A program made the position numbers and the translations under genes. Source: Seriola aureovittata (lineage: Eukaryota > Chordata > Actinopteri > Carangiformes > Carangidae). Taken from it: a stretch of DNA of 64,000 nucleotides. The first letter of the stretch is position 1; each line of letters opens with the position of its first letter. Below, one piece after another: positions 38,230 through 51,185 of this stretch. Location: contig NC_079368.1 in assembly GCF_021018895.1 (NCBI RefSeq), positions 11,911,001 to 11,975,000 of the forward strand, given 5' to 3'. The notes beneath the pieces were generated by a model, which saw only the letters and a list, made by a program, of their open reading frames with translations, was not told the origin of the DNA and ran no database searches.

Positions 38230-38260
38230 GGTGGGGGTCGGGGGCGGGTGGGGGGGGGTC
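38230..38260 (+). other. G-quadruplex-prone tract (plus strand)
   Basis: GGTGGGGGTCGGGGGCGGG followed by T and nine G: four long G-runs with short loops. Confidence 0.55.
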
Positions 38261-38874
38261 AGGTGCAGCTCAGGTGCGCTGCAGACAAAGAGAAGCAGAG
38301 AGTGTGAGTGAAGCTACTGTGAACATTTCTATTTAACTCCAGCCGCCTGTGGCTAAAACACTGGACGTGGCCATTGAGCAACTCCGTTCTGTTTTCTTTA
38401 ACCAATCGCAAGGCGTGACGTTGGAAAGTGAAAGTACCTGCAGCCACGTTCCGCCTGGCCTCGGGCGTGACAGACAGGCCTGTCAGCAAGCGACACGAAA
38501 CACCTGGGTAGGAACACTAGCCGGCCAAAACTAGGATTGCTCTCATGCTTTACTGATGTCTGAATCAGCTATTTGTTGTTTTGTCTTTTCACTCTGGATT
38601 AGGGCCGATCAAGAGAACGGGGATGGTTGAACTCAAACAGTGGGTTCATCCCTTTGTGTCTCACCTTCTACATCCTGAAGCTGACTTACAACTCATCATG
38701 TTCACTCACTCGTGTGTTCCAACACAGTACCAGCAGATGTCTTTTAAAAATAAAAGAAAGAATAAAAAAACATGCATACACACATGTGATACGTTTGTGG
38801 GAGTCATACTGACTTACTTCCCACTCACACAGCCTCCCACAGAAACACCTTTTCACACACTTTACACCTAGAGA

Positions 38875-39480
38875 AGATCACTGTCCTGAGGATTTATAGA
38901 TCCTAATAGACATTCCTTGCAGCGCCCTGGATGAGATGTCAGAATTGATGGCATGCAGACTTTTATTACCTGGTATGGTGTGTGTAATTAGGTTAAATAG
39001 ATGGGGTTGGACACGCATGGTAAGGGCTACATTTCTCACCCTGGCTGGATTTATTGGCCACGCTCCGCTCTCCGAGGTCTGCTCTAATGCACTCATTTGC
39101 ATGGGGGCACATGTAGCTGATGTGTGTGTTACTGTTACGTCAACTGCTAAGCACAATGACAAGGGCCAGCTTATGAATAGTTTGGTTCAGTGGTTGGCAA
39201 CGGCCTGGCCCGCCAACTGCCTATTAGCTATGATATGAAAGCTGCCTGGCAAGTGTTAGATTGATACTTGACACGTCGAACAAAGCTCATTGTCATTGTA
39301 ATTACTATACGTTGAGTCTTAATTTCATGGTCGTCCATATTGCCAGCGTGATAGGGCTGTCTGTTACTTACATCTTCAGTAACAGCTGTCTATTCAGCCA
39401 GTGTATCCATCCGCCTTTCATATGTTCAACAGCCTCAGAAATAACGACTTCATAATGACTATAATCACTTCAGATGTAAT
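38875..39480. promoter_or_regulatory. Strongest candidate non-coding element block
   Basis: About 600 bases of unique sequence without any simple repeat, rare in this window. It contains TGTAATTAGG, GGATTTATTGGCC, the octamer ATTTGCAT (39095-39102), CTATTAGCTATG, GTAATTACTAT and CTTAATTTC. The frames across it lack splice-site pairs and do not resemble a protein. Confidence 0.35.
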
Positions 39481-40117
39481 TATAATGCATAGCCATTGGT
39501 ACAATTAAACAGTATTTTCTGAAGAAACATACCACTTTTTTTCTTCCTCCAGATGTCCAATCAAGTATAAATCACAGATAAACTAATAGCAGAGGACTAT
39601 ATGTGTTATGACCCATTCACTGAATAGTCTTTAAAAGGGATCACTTTATACCAGTTACTCTGTCATTTGCTGGAGGGTCCATCCCATCTGTCTGTTAAGG
39701 ACAAGCTGATAATGAAGTGTATTTGATGAAGTAAGTTGATAATGAGAGCTAGCTGGCCAGCAGTAATGACAGTGTAGGAGTGGAGACAGTGGCAGTAGCC
39801 TGCAGTGGTGGATGTTACTGTTCAGACTTTTCTGACCTTCACAGACTCCAATACCCATCATCAGATTGAATCATTGTGGGGGCGTGTGTGCTCGTCGTGC
39901 TTGTGCATTTGTGGGAGTGTGCACGTGCGTGCAAACATGTCAGGATGATCTCATTCACCAAGGTCTCCCCCCTTCCTAGTTTGAGGGGAACAAAAATAAT
40001 CTTGCAAAGAGGGACGTTCACATTCACACGCATTCATGCACACAACCCACCTCCGACTCCAAGGCCAGGCAATTGGCTTGGAGCAGCTGAACCATGTTAA
40101 TCCACACACATATAAAC

Positions 40118-40121
<4 letters not shown>

Positions 40122-40150
<29 letters not shown>
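40122..40150. repeat. (CA)n microsatellite
   Basis: About 14 CA units. Confidence 0.9.
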
Positions 40151-40626
40151 GGCACAGACACCCATTTCCCCGAACCTAGGTACTTGCCTGTGCATCGGGA
40201 CGAGCTCTGTAAGCCCTCCACTGGGAGGTGGGATGCGTAGCAAAGCAATTTGTCTAATATCTCCTGCTTCCTCTCTCTCTCTTTCTGTCCATCTACCTGT
40301 TTTCATTTCCTGTCTCTTGCATGCACATGTACTATTTCTCTTTCACTCTCTTTTTTACTCCTCTCCTTCCTCAGACTCAACTACTAGATACTCACCACTT
40401 TCTCCCTGTTCCACCCTTCCTCACCCGCCCCCCAGGCTAGGAGACAGCATAGAGGGGTCTGCTGAAGACAGGGCCCATTGACAGGCCAGAGTGGCAGTAA
40501 CTTATTGTCTATTGATGGAGTGTGACAAATCATGTGGGAACGCAGGGGTGCGTGGCAGTGAGAGCCAGGGTGTTGAGTACATGAGCGTGCCTGCATGTGT
40601 GCTTGCATCTCAGATGTGTATGTGTA

Positions 40627-40629
<3 letters not shown>

Positions 40630-40661
<32 letters not shown>
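40630..40661. repeat. (TG)n microsatellite
   Basis: Sixteen TG units followed by TCTGTCTGTC. Confidence 0.9.
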
Positions 40662-40662
<1 letters not shown>

Positions 40663-40744
40663 TGTCTGTCTATGTATGCCCGCATGTGTTTGTGCCTCTC
40701 TGTGTCTATGCCTGTGCGTGTGTTTGTGCGTAACGTCTTAGTGT

Positions 40745-40935
40745 GGGGCAGGCGGGCATAGCCGGGACCCTTCACAGCTCATTTAGCTCAAATAGGGCCA
40801 CCTGGGTGGTGAGGGAGCTCAGCGGGGTGGCCCTGGCACTCCGGAGCCCCGCTGACAGCCCCCAAATATAGGGGCTCCGTCGGCCTATTAATCAACACAG
40901 CCACTCTGACAAATCACCACAACTATGACCTAATG
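40745..40935. promoter_or_regulatory. Candidate GC-rich non-coding element with hairpins
   Basis: Unique. TCAGCGGGG (40819-40827) pairs with CCCCGCTGA (40847-40855), and AGCCCC (40857-40862) pairs with GGGGCT (40871-40876) around an AAATATA core. It ends with CTATTAATCAACAC, a PBX/HOX-like site. Confidence 0.3.
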
Positions 40936-41484
40936 AGAGGGGGAGAGAGGAATGAGGGAAAGGAAAGCGTTAGAGACATAATGGAGGAGGTGGAGGGCGC
41001 AGAAGGAGTATATGGACGAAGGTGGAGGGGCTGTAAGTGTGGAGGCTAAGAAGTGACAGAGAGAGCAGTGGCTTAATGAAAAGGAAATGAAAGAAGGAGT
41101 AGCCTGACATTGCGACTGGCAGTGCGGGCCATGGGGGTATGCCATGAGGTAATAAGAGGAAAATGCTACCACAGTTGTCATCCGTACCTGATCCTCGGCT
41201 CTCCAGTCCTTCTCACAAACCAATTGATTTGTTATGAAAGCCCAAATCATGGACTCGTAAATGTAACAGTGTGGATTAGCAAGCACCTGCTCAGCTCCAC
41301 CGCAGGAAAATAAATTAGACTACCAATGCACTTTTTTTTGCAGATGCTTCAGAGCAAATTAGAGGTGAGAAGACGTTTGAGTTTGAAAGCAAACAGCATT
41401 GATGTATGTCTCCTTCTCTGGTTCCCACCCTGAGGTGAGCTAGCATCTAATCTCCCCACTACCAATCTCAGGTCCAAATCACAT

Positions 41485-41745
41485 TAGCCAGGATCAGAGG
41501 TGAAACTGAAGCTTTTCAACAGCAGCCTGTTCTCACTAATGAACCCCCATGGCCATCCACTGCATATTACAGCCACACTGAGTGAGGGGGAGAAACTTTT
41601 GCAATAATCATTATGTAATTGCACAATGCCTGGGTTTCCATTGCCCTGACATTTCGAAAGCTCGATAGCAATATCTTTATGCTTCTCTATAGGGAATATG
41701 TTTGGAACGGCTCTACTGTATATGATTGATGGTTTTCTGAGGCTA
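41485..41745. promoter_or_regulatory. Candidate non-coding element
   Basis: Unique, with TTTGCAATAATCATTATG, TAATTGCACAATG (C/EBP-like) and TTCGAAAGCTCGATAG. No exon signals. Confidence 0.3.
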
Positions 41746-41953
41746 AGCAATCTACTTTATTGTAATTATATACTGAAGTGTCCATCTGAAGTTTATACTA
41801 TACAATATTAGTTTATTTGCAATGACTTTTGTAGTGTGAATCCAGAGTGAATTAGATGACATTGATTGTGTTGGTTTAAGTGACCCAGCTGTTAAGTCAC
41901 TCAATCAAGAGAATACAACCCCACCTCTCACCCACAGCCAACACCACCACTAC

Positions 41954-41988
<35 letters not shown>

Positions 41989-42009
41989 CACACACACACA
42001 CACACACAC
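41954..42009. repeat. (CA)n microsatellite
   Basis: CA units with one AACA interruption. Confidence 0.95.
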
Positions 42010-42555
42010 TCTCACCTACAGCTTCTTTCTTTTGTCATTCTACAAATCTTTACAAGATCTCCATTAATAACAGAGCTCTACTTTTCTGTGGCCACTTAAT
42101 ATGCAGCGTGCACTTGAACACTAGGGTGAATATTCAAAAGCAGCACCTTCCTATTGACTTGTATCTGTCTGCTGTGCTGTCCAGCCATGGGATCTATGTG
42201 ATATACTAAGCCCCAGCCTGTCTGGTCCATCGACTGGCCCAGGATGGAGGGCCCATAGAGAGGATGCACAACTGCATGCTCCTCCCATCCATTACCTAGT
42301 CATGGTAACGCTGCAACAGCTGCTGCTTCCGAGTCCGTGGAACAGAAAGCGTACACTTGTGGTCAGGTATGCACAAACCATCTTGCCTCAGTTTACGCTG
42401 ACTGAGGCTCATTGATGAAGGTATTACACATTATGCGTCTATCTGTATGTGTGTTTTCGGATCCATCACCAAAAGATTCTTCACCAGCTTATATGAAAGG
42501 CATTTATTTGTTGAAGGTTAAAGAGAGGAACTTTTCCTATTTGGTCTGTTTTGTA

Positions 42556-42830
42556 CAGTGGCCCTGAGAGCTCAACGCACCGCAACTTAAGAAAACATGT
42601 GCTAATACAGAAAACACCTTCATCAATTTCGACAACACATGCAAACCAAACATGGTATATTGGTTGTGTTGTGAGTATTTGCCGCACGTTTCTGTATTTG
42701 GTTGTGTTGTGTGTATTTGCAGCGCATGTGTTTGTCAAAAATGATGAGGATGTTTTCTGAGTTTGCTTGTGTTTTGTCTATTTGCATGTGTTTTCTTAAG
42801 CTGCGGTGAGTTCAGCTCTCAGGGCCACCG
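42556..42830. mobile_element. MITE with long terminal inverted repeats (275 bp)
   Basis: The left end CAGTGGCCCTGAGAGCTCAA with CGCACCGCAACTTAAGAAAA is mirrored by the right end TTTTCTTAAGCTGCGGTGAG with TTCAGCTCTCAGGGCCACCG, giving inverted repeats of about 42 bp with three or four mismatches. The interior has repeated TATTTGC and GTGTTGTGTG units. The flanks GTTTTGTA (left) and GTTTTGTG (right, two bases away) may be a mutated 8-bp duplication, so it is probably hAT-like. It has no coding capacity. Confidence 0.7.
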
Positions 42831-44079
42831 GAGTTTTGTGTAATTTATAGACAGAAACAATAACATCAGCTGCCACTTAAATGAGTGCTGCTTTCAGAAC
42901 AATAACATTTGGGGGTTTACTCGCTTTCTTAATCAATAGTTTGTGAAAAATTCAAATGTTTCAGATGTTGCAGCTGTTTGTTGATTCAAACTATCACTTT
43001 ACTCGTTCTTAGTTGAATGATAAAAATGCTCATGGATCAATCACTGAATGCATAATTTAAATCTGTCTTGTGATTCAGTGTACTGCTGGACAGTTAGTGT
43101 ACCATCCTCCTCAGCAACTGTATAGCACACCATACTCTCTGAATGTAAATTGATAGGCATGGTGAATGTATGAATGTATAGTGAGATGTACAGTGCACTC
43201 TCTCACTATTTCTAACTGTATTTATTCTGCAGTCTCTCTTGCAGTGGTTGTAAAAATCTGCCTGTTTTGCCTGTGCTGAATATAGTCATTACCCTGGTTG
43301 TTATTGTATTCATGTCACTGTATGTGGTGAATAACATGAATCTGCTCTGTATTCAGAATGAAATCCATATTTGGCTTTTTTTTTTCTTTTTTCGCTCTTC
43401 CTCTTTTTTTTTTTTTCTGCCTCTGTCTTAACTACCCACTAATTTAATCTCACAAGGAAGAACCACTGAGTTGTGGGCAAGGTCACTGTAGACAGAATGC
43501 CAACTTTCACCATTTCCTCTCAAAAGAAAGAAAATGACTGATGTGATCTGACATTTAGTGTTGATGATGGCAGCTTCAGCCAGTAAAGTCGCATATTAGT
43601 GCCTCTCACCTGCCTTTATGACCGACACTGCACAGGTACATTAATGTCACTATAATGTGCTTAGTTCTCTCTGGCACATTAGTGCTACGAAGAAATGAAA
43701 GTGAGGGCCAGTGAATGAAAAGCAGAGAAAACGTCTTGACATCACATGGATAAAGGTTAAAAAATCTAGTTGGCATGTTAAGTTGTTTTTTTTGTGCCTG
43801 AAACCAAAACATGAATGATGGTGTTACCCCACTCTTTTCATAGAATTTGACAATGTTTGTATTTTGGTTGTAAGAAATGCAACACTGCCAGAGGGCTGTG
43901 TGTATGTGTGTGTGTTTGTGTGAGAGTGTGTGTATGTATGCTCTCCTGAGTTGACAATAGACCTTTACAGCATCAAATCCCTACAAGGTGAGGCACAACT
44001 TAAAAAACATCTTTTCATCGCCTTCCTTATCTCTTGCACACTGCTGTTGGCAGCAAGAAAGAGAAAGAAAAACTGAGAG

Positions 44080-44345
44080 AGGGAGCATTATATTTTTATT
44101 ATAAGGACAGAGAGGGTAAAATAGAGCACAAGCGATAAGGATCTGGAGATTAGGATGGAGCAGAACAATAAATTATGCAAAGTGTTTGAAAACACATACA
44201 GCTATAATTAAATGGCATTTGATTTTAAATGAGGTGACAGCGAGGATTTATTTATCTCCTTAACCCCCTAAAACTGCCATTAGCATGGTAGAAAATGAAC
44301 TGTTTGAAATGGTAAGAGAACAAGGCCCTGATCTGATACACAATA
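44080..44345. promoter_or_regulatory. Candidate AT-rich non-coding element
   Basis: AATAAATTATGCAAAG, GCTATAATTAAATGGC and CCATTAGCATGG cluster in about 150 unique bases. Confidence 0.3.
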
Positions 44346-45721
44346 ATAGAGCACCCCCAACCAAAGATTAATACACACACACAACATAGAAAGGTGAGAT
44401 AAATGTCTGCATGGACTAATCAGTTCATTGCAGGCCCAGCAAAACTGTGGGAGCCCATTGCTAATAATGTCATTATGAATGGAGACTAAACATAGGTGTA
44501 TTTACAGTGTGGTCTTCAATGAGTATTGACACACTAACTGGTGTCAGTTAGTGTCCTTAGCTTCTCCACAGTCCACAGTGTATGTGTCGCATTTGCTGGC
44601 ATCAAAAACAGTTTTTTTTTTACTGACACAGGTGGCTTAATTAGGCTTAAAAAAAACAAAGTGCTTCAATAATTAACTTGCTCTGTGATGTGAGGATCCA
44701 CTTGTGGGATTCTTCCAATACCTGAAGTTATGGTGTTTAGCCTAATGTTATGTGTGGGCGCCTACTGAGAAAGTTGCTCTTTCTGCTTCAGTGAGAATCT
44801 GTAATGTTAAGGGTAAATTAGTTAGTTTTTCACTGCATGTTAGTTCCATTTAACAGTTGTTTAAATGTGAGGAGGTATGAAGCAAAATTCGTAACCATGT
44901 GTCAAAAGGGTTTATCACTCCATAAAAGGATTTATCCCAGCATAAAAAATGCAGAGAAATTGCACCTGCTGGTTTTCTGCGCAGTCACAGCGCTGTTGCT
45001 CAGTATCAGTGTTTGCAAAGCGCAGGTTAGTAAACCATTGTGTGCAGAAAACAAATGCCTGTCATTGGTCGGACAGTTAACATGTGAATAGTTTGATTTG
45101 ATGCACTGGAGCAGTAAGTGTAAACACTGAGCGCCAATACAGCCGCTGATCAACTTTAATTAAGTGTGGAATGATAAATTGTCATCGCAATTAATTTCTA
45201 TGCCCACAATGCAGTTGTTGTTGTACTGTGTTGTCTTTATTAGCCTTCATGTGGTCTTTTTCTTTTCTGACAGTGTCCCAGTAACTTCAGATTTATTGCG
45301 ACATATCTGCTTATTCCTCAGCTCGATCACTCACCATGAAATCAACCACACTTGCAACTTACCCAACTAAGCCACTACATAATCCATAAAAAAGTAGAAC
45401 ATGCTGAAATATGCAATTTATTCATAGTGGCTATGGAAATGATATATAGCTGGGTTTGAATAGAAGTTTTGCCAGATCAATGTCTGAGAGCGAGGCCTTT
45501 GTCTGAGAGCAAGTCGCAGTTTCTCAACCCCCAGCGCTCCTTAGTAGATTCCACAGTTTATATATGCATAGATGACAAAGAGAAAGTACTGAATAAGTAA
45601 TAGGCTATTTCCTGGTAGCACACTGAGGTGAAATCACAACGAACATCTTTTTTTCCCCCCTCTGAACGCTGTTCAGTGGGGAGATTGCGTGAGTGAATGC
45701 TTGTTCTCAGTGTTTGTGCTC

Positions 45722-45749
45722 GTGTGTGTGTGTGTGTGTGTGTGTGTGC

Positions 45750-45800
<51 letters not shown>
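45722..45800. repeat. (TG)n microsatellite
   Basis: Two TG runs separated by CATA. Confidence 0.95.
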
Positions 45801-45802
<2 letters not shown>

Positions 45803-45903
45803 TGTGTGAGGAGGGCAAAATCCAAAGCTACTGCCTGTTTATCTGAATCATCTTTGTTCATTAATTCATGGGTAATATTTTATGCATTTGGTGACAAGGT
45901 TTA

Positions 45904-46335
45904 AAGGAGTAGACCCAAATGCAGTCACAAGACACAGAGGAAGATGATGTGTAATGGGAGGCTTTAATGATTATTCTCTAAAGGAAGTTGGGGAACCTTC
46001 TGATCGTCTGCCAGGAGGGGAGGGTGTAAGGGTACGTGCTGATCGCAGGGGAAGGCTGAAGGCAACAGGTGAGCTTAGGTTAGAGACGGGTGATTCCTGG
46101 CTGGTGGTTCACTGCAGTAGACGGCAGGAGACAGAAAAGAAGATGGTTGATTGTAGGGAATTGGCGGACCAAGACTGGATGTTGGAAACAGGAAAGCTCA
46201 CAGGTTAACAACAAGACTGGAGCCTTGTATAGGAAGCTGTGGAGCAATCAGTCAAACAGCTGGGACTAAGGCAATCCATAAAGATTCAGGAGCGGATGTA
46301 TGATGCAGAGGACACAGTCATAACGTTCTGTACAG
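45904..46335. repeat. Probable dispersed repeat fragment
   Basis: It begins GGAGTAGACCCAAATGCAG followed by CACAAGACACAGAGG, a phrase I recognise from an abundant fish interspersed repeat. It continues purine-rich with TGGAGCAATCAGTCAAACAG to about CACAGTCATAACG. The open frame across 45954-46208 does not resemble any protein I know. Family and boundaries are uncertain. Confidence 0.35.
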
Positions 46336-48187
46336 GACCTATTTGGGTTTTCGGCTGAAGTCTTGTATCATTTATTAGCTTTTTAGCCTGTGGATGATAC
46401 TGTGTTCGTAATAACATTAAACATGTGCATTTCATCAAGTGTTCTTCCAAAATAAGAGTCCTTCCTTCTTTCTCCTCATTTTTCTATCTTCTCTCTGACT
46501 GCTTATCTATTTCTCTCCCTCTGTCTCTCTCCCCTTGTCCTTCTCTCTCTTTGGCTCATGGGGGAAGACAGAGTGCCTCTGCTAAGGTTTTTGATCCCAG
46601 AGACCTGCAGGCACACTGGAGCTGTTAACAGGTATCTGCCTACCTGCCTGCCAGGCTGAATGACTGACTTTACCGACTGCCCAGCTACCTTAGCCTCCCC
46701 TCATTACTGCAGTAATATACAACAGGACAGTGATGGAAAGGGGGAGGAGGGTGGTCATAGGACATATGGGGTAGATAAGAGTAGGTTGTCATTCATCAAT
46801 TTTCAATCGTATGATTTTACTTCTGTCAAAAACATCAGTGTAACATCAGGAATGCAACATGAATGCTGATGATAGAAAACAAAGGCTGGGATTTATTTGG
46901 AAGTGCTTCTTAGTTTCTTTTACAAGTAATTGTTGTGCCCCGTGTGGTGGGAGTTTGAGCGGCGGTGTCAGACAGTCGTCAGGCTTACACAGGAAGTGGC
47001 TGAATGGCGCCAAGACGGTTGACTTCCTTATTCCTTTAATGATTTACAGTAGCTCAAGTGAGAGGGGTCACACACATGGGCACATACACATGCTCACATT
47101 TCTCCATGTCACAACCTCCTCTCTGGTGCTGTTTCAGTGAAAGGTGCCAGCCTGCTCAAACAAGCTCCTAACAAGTGCCAAACAGTCAGGAGACTGAGGA
47201 GGGAGAAAAGAAAGTGAATTGAGGTGAGGGGGGAAAGGGGGAAGAGGGAGGTTGAAGGGGGGGGGTAGATAAGAGGAGCAGAAAGCTGTCAACCTCGTGG
47301 GACATGTGCAGAGCTCAGTGTCTGTGTAGAGCAGTCAGCTAGCACACTGCACTGACCAGAAGACGATGGCTGTGTAGACTTGACAGGTGTTTGGTTATTT
47401 GCTGTTGTCCTTATTTTTACTGCATGTAATAATACATTCACAAACAGCAAGGATTCTAAATTGGACCTCACCTTGTCAAACACAAACAAGGCCCCTCACC
47501 CTTTTCTCCCAGTGCAAGACTTGATGGCAGAAGCATGGCAAGCCTATCTGAGGAATGTACCAAACTGTGTCCAATAGACTAGTACTCACAGTCACACTGT
47601 GGTGGACAAGCAGCCTAATGATGTCTGAAATACCGGCACAACTGCTATGATATGCTGTGATAATTGCTACCCTCCTGTCCGCAGTCCAAATAAATGTGGA
47701 ATCGGTAGGCAAACACATTAATATGGAAATGTCTACATTAATTTGGAGCATGGTCTAAATTATTCAGTAATTAAGCCACTGCAAATTTACACAAACTTTC
47801 CCCTGGATGACTGGAGAGAATAGTGAGGAGCTCAGAACAGCCATGTAGAGGGATTTGAAATATGTGGTCACATGACGTGAATACATACTCATCTTTTCTG
47901 CAAAATAATAAAATGGTATCCTGCTTGAAAGCAAAATTGGCCCATAAAAAACACACGCACAGTGCTGCATATACAACCCTAGCTAAGGGATCTTTGGCAA
48001 ACAAATATTATTGTAACATAATTTCTATACATCCTCTACCACATCCCCACCCCCTCCTCCACCATCATCATCACCACCACCACCAACAACACAATTAAAT
48101 GCCCCTGGATTGTGGAGGAACTCAAATAAATGTCTCTTTGTATTTAGGTTTACGATCAAACAGTAACCTCTAACAACTTTTTATTAG

Positions 48188-48592
48188 TTTAAGGCAACAC
48201 TTTGTCATTTTGGAAAATACACTTACTGTATTCACTTCCTTGCCAAGACTTATAGTGTGTCTTCACAGAAAGCATTTCAGCCATGTTTTTCAGTTGTCCA
48301 TATGTAACCACAGTGATTGGTGTATTAGCAAAAAATCCACATTGAAGTCTGAAGTTCACTAATTATCACATTATATCTCGCTTATTTACTCCATACAGAA
48401 ACTGTGTGTTAGTGTGTCAGTTAGTGATCTTTAGAGGTGTTGGTGGGCGGGTTTAGTTTTTATGCCACACTAAGCTGACTGGCTACTGAGTCATACTGAA
48501 TGGACAGATATTTATCGATAGGTATTGATCTTCTCATCTAACTTTTGACTAGAGAGCGAATTTGTGCCCGAAATGCCTAACTGTTCCTTTAA
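48188..48592. mobile_element. Common teleost MITE (about 400 bp)
   Basis: The left end AAGGCAACACTTTGTCATTT and right end GAAATGCCTAACTGTTCCTT are rough inverted repeats. Inside are CACTAATTATCACATTATAT followed by CTCGCTTATTTACTCCATAC, and GATCTTCTCATCTAACTTTT. These match, from memory, a ubiquitous fish repeat that begins 'aaggaatagttcgacattttggga' and contains 'taacacgttatatctcgtttgttt'. The flanks show TTTAA/TTTAAC, consistent with a TA-rich target. It has no coding capacity. Confidence 0.65.
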
Positions 48593-48772
48593 CTGTCAGC
48601 CATAATCTGCCTTCCCTAGCATATAGTAACATTAGTCATTTGGTCTGTTACATTTGTCTTTATACACCAGTAGATTCATTCCTTTCACTAGAGATGAGTC
48701 TTAACATTGTATCTCCCTCTGTCTCTCTCCCTCCACTTCCCTCTATCGTTGGACTCCTCGTGGTATTAGCAT

Positions 48773-48776
<4 letters not shown>

Positions 48777-48831
<55 letters not shown>
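48777..48831. repeat. (TG)n microsatellite
   Basis: TG units with one TT interruption. Confidence 0.95.
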
Positions 48832-49211
48832 ATGCATCTGTGTGTGTAATGCATTTAAGGCAAAGGTTCTCTGTGCCCTCTGATGTACTGAACTTTTTGT
48901 TGCTTTGATTTGAAGTTGAAAACCGTGGTGTTTTTGTGGTTTTTGCGTTTGTGTGTGTGCCTCTGTGCATGCTCTTGCGCATGTGTGTGCATGCCCCTGA
49001 GCCAGGGTGTGTGTCTGTGCCAAAGCACGAACAAACGTGTCAACTTGTGTAACTGTGGATGTCCTTTCAAAGGGCCTTCACAGATCTGTCCGAGGCCCTT
49101 TGATCAGGCGTTCTATGACACGCCTGCTCTTGGCGGCCCTCGAGATGGGAGGGTGTGTGCTGGGTGGGAGACAGGGTGGGTTTAACACTGGGGAGACTGT
49201 GGCTTTGACCC

Positions 49212-49215
<4 letters not shown>

Positions 49216-49257
<42 letters not shown>

Positions 49258-49282
49258 CACACACACACACACACACACACAC
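49216..49282. repeat. (CA)n microsatellite
   Basis: CA units with one AACA interruption. Confidence 0.95.
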
Positions 49283-51004
49283 ATTTAAGCATCGACACAT
49301 ACATATTTTAAAATTTGAAGATAGGCTTGCTGTAGCGTACTGCAGTGGAGCTTCATTCTAATGTGAAGTCAAAATGTCATCACAAGATTAGAAAGTAATC
49401 CAAAAAATCCTGTAAAGAGGTAATATTTAGAGCGGTTTGAGGGTTTAGGTTAGAAGTTGCAGTATTGATACTGTGTGTATATGTGTTTTTGTTTGTCCAT
49501 ATTGAACACAGCAGCTGCAGACTAAAGCTACCCGCTCATTTTACGTTTACTTTGAAATAGATTTGCTTTGATATTGCATATTTTTGTCCTTGTTGATTTA
49601 GTGTGTGTCTTGTAGCTCTTGAGTGGACATCAGTTTGGATTGAGATGGATCTCAGGTAGGGTCTAATACTGAGTGGCATCACCGTGCCACACGGACATAC
49701 TGTAGACCTGACACTGAGTTGATCTGACAATAGAATGGATCAGTGTAGCAGCTAGCAAGTCAGAAGGTAGAGCATAATCCTTTCTGTCAAGTCTCTGTCT
49801 CGTCAATATTCAAATCCAGCCGGCTGTCCAATGGCTGTCAGTTACAATCTCCCTCTGGCTCATGGCCTAGCACAGGCACATATCTAAATTGAATTGGATG
49901 TTTGCTTCTCAATGGAAATTGAATCGAAGAGATGACCACCCTCTCTGTCCTGTATTGTGAACTTGTCAGTTACCCCAACTGAACTAGATTTTAATGTACA
50001 ATATCCATTCCCAACTACTATCTTATCTTTGTTCCTTTTTTTTTTTTTTTTTTTTTGGCTTTATTTCAAGGAACACGGTAGCTTGAGCTCAAGTTTGGGC
50101 AGATGTGTTACACAAGCTGTGACTTTGTTTGCTGAACACCTAATGTGCTTCACTTACAACTAGTGACAAGAAATGAGCGAAAACCCCAAACACTTTCTGT
50201 CACCTCTTAAAAGTACTCTGTGTTCTCTGCTGTGATGATTTATTCCCATGCACTCTGCTTCCCAGACACCTGCGCACGCTGCAGTGTTGTCTGTGAAACT
50301 ACAGAACTTAAGGCAAAGTGCAAGAGCATGAAATGAGAGACAATGGACTCAACATGGCTCCACTCAGCCGGAAGCTGCCACAGACATATACTGTACACAT
50401 CCTTGTACGGTTATTCTTCCACTGACTACATTCATCCACTGAGCTCACCTTTACCCATCACCTTTAAACACCTAACCTTAAACTTTGAACTCTGACATCA
50501 GCAAAAAAAAGTAGCTGCTTGAATTTTTAAAACATATTCTGGTCAGGGAGCTGTGGTTGAAAAGATTCATCCATCTTAGTCCAGCTTTCACTCAGCAGAC
50601 TGCTCAGTCGCCGTGCTATTTTTATTTCTTTTTGTATTTCTCTCCAAATTTTGCTTTTCTTTTCAGAGACATAGGGTGAATCTGAGTGTGTCGTTTAGCA
50701 AGGGACACTCTTGTCAGCTGCGGCCCAACTTTGTAATATGAATTGCTTTACATAAAAATCTTTTCTCGACTCATCTTTCACTCTAATCCCAGGTTCTAGC
50801 CTCGAATGAGATGTGTAAAGACGTGACGACCACTCAAAATGATATCTGTTCCCTACATGTAACCTGATTCCAAAGGTGTAAAACTGAAAGTGGTTCTCAC
50901 AAGGGTGAGAATGATGGAGAACATTTAACCATAGTCTCGCTCTCTCTCTACTCCTCTCTGTCTTGTTCAGTCCCTCTTTTCCTTTTCCTTCTCTGACACA
51001 TGTC

Positions 51005-51185
51005 GCCCTGGCATGCATGGAAAGGCCTGACCTTTGGAAAGTTTAGCACTTTAAATATTTAGGCTTGGGTTATGATGGATCCTCCAGGCCCTGCGGCAAT
51101 GTGCGAAGCCTCTGATTAGGGCTGCTGTCAGAGTCATTTAGCTGAGTGTCTGGCTGCCGGTGGCGCTCTCTGTTTGACAGGCAAG
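51005..51185. promoter_or_regulatory. Candidate non-coding element with nuclear-receptor half-site
   Basis: It contains CCTGACCTTTGG (an extended TGACCTTTG half-site), TTTAAATATTTAGG and CTGATTAGGG. Unique and of even composition. Confidence 0.3.

Noticed and set aside
45954..46208. 84-residue frame without simple repeats
   Set aside because: It lies inside a probable dispersed repeat (45904-46335), and the peptide resembles no protein I recognise.
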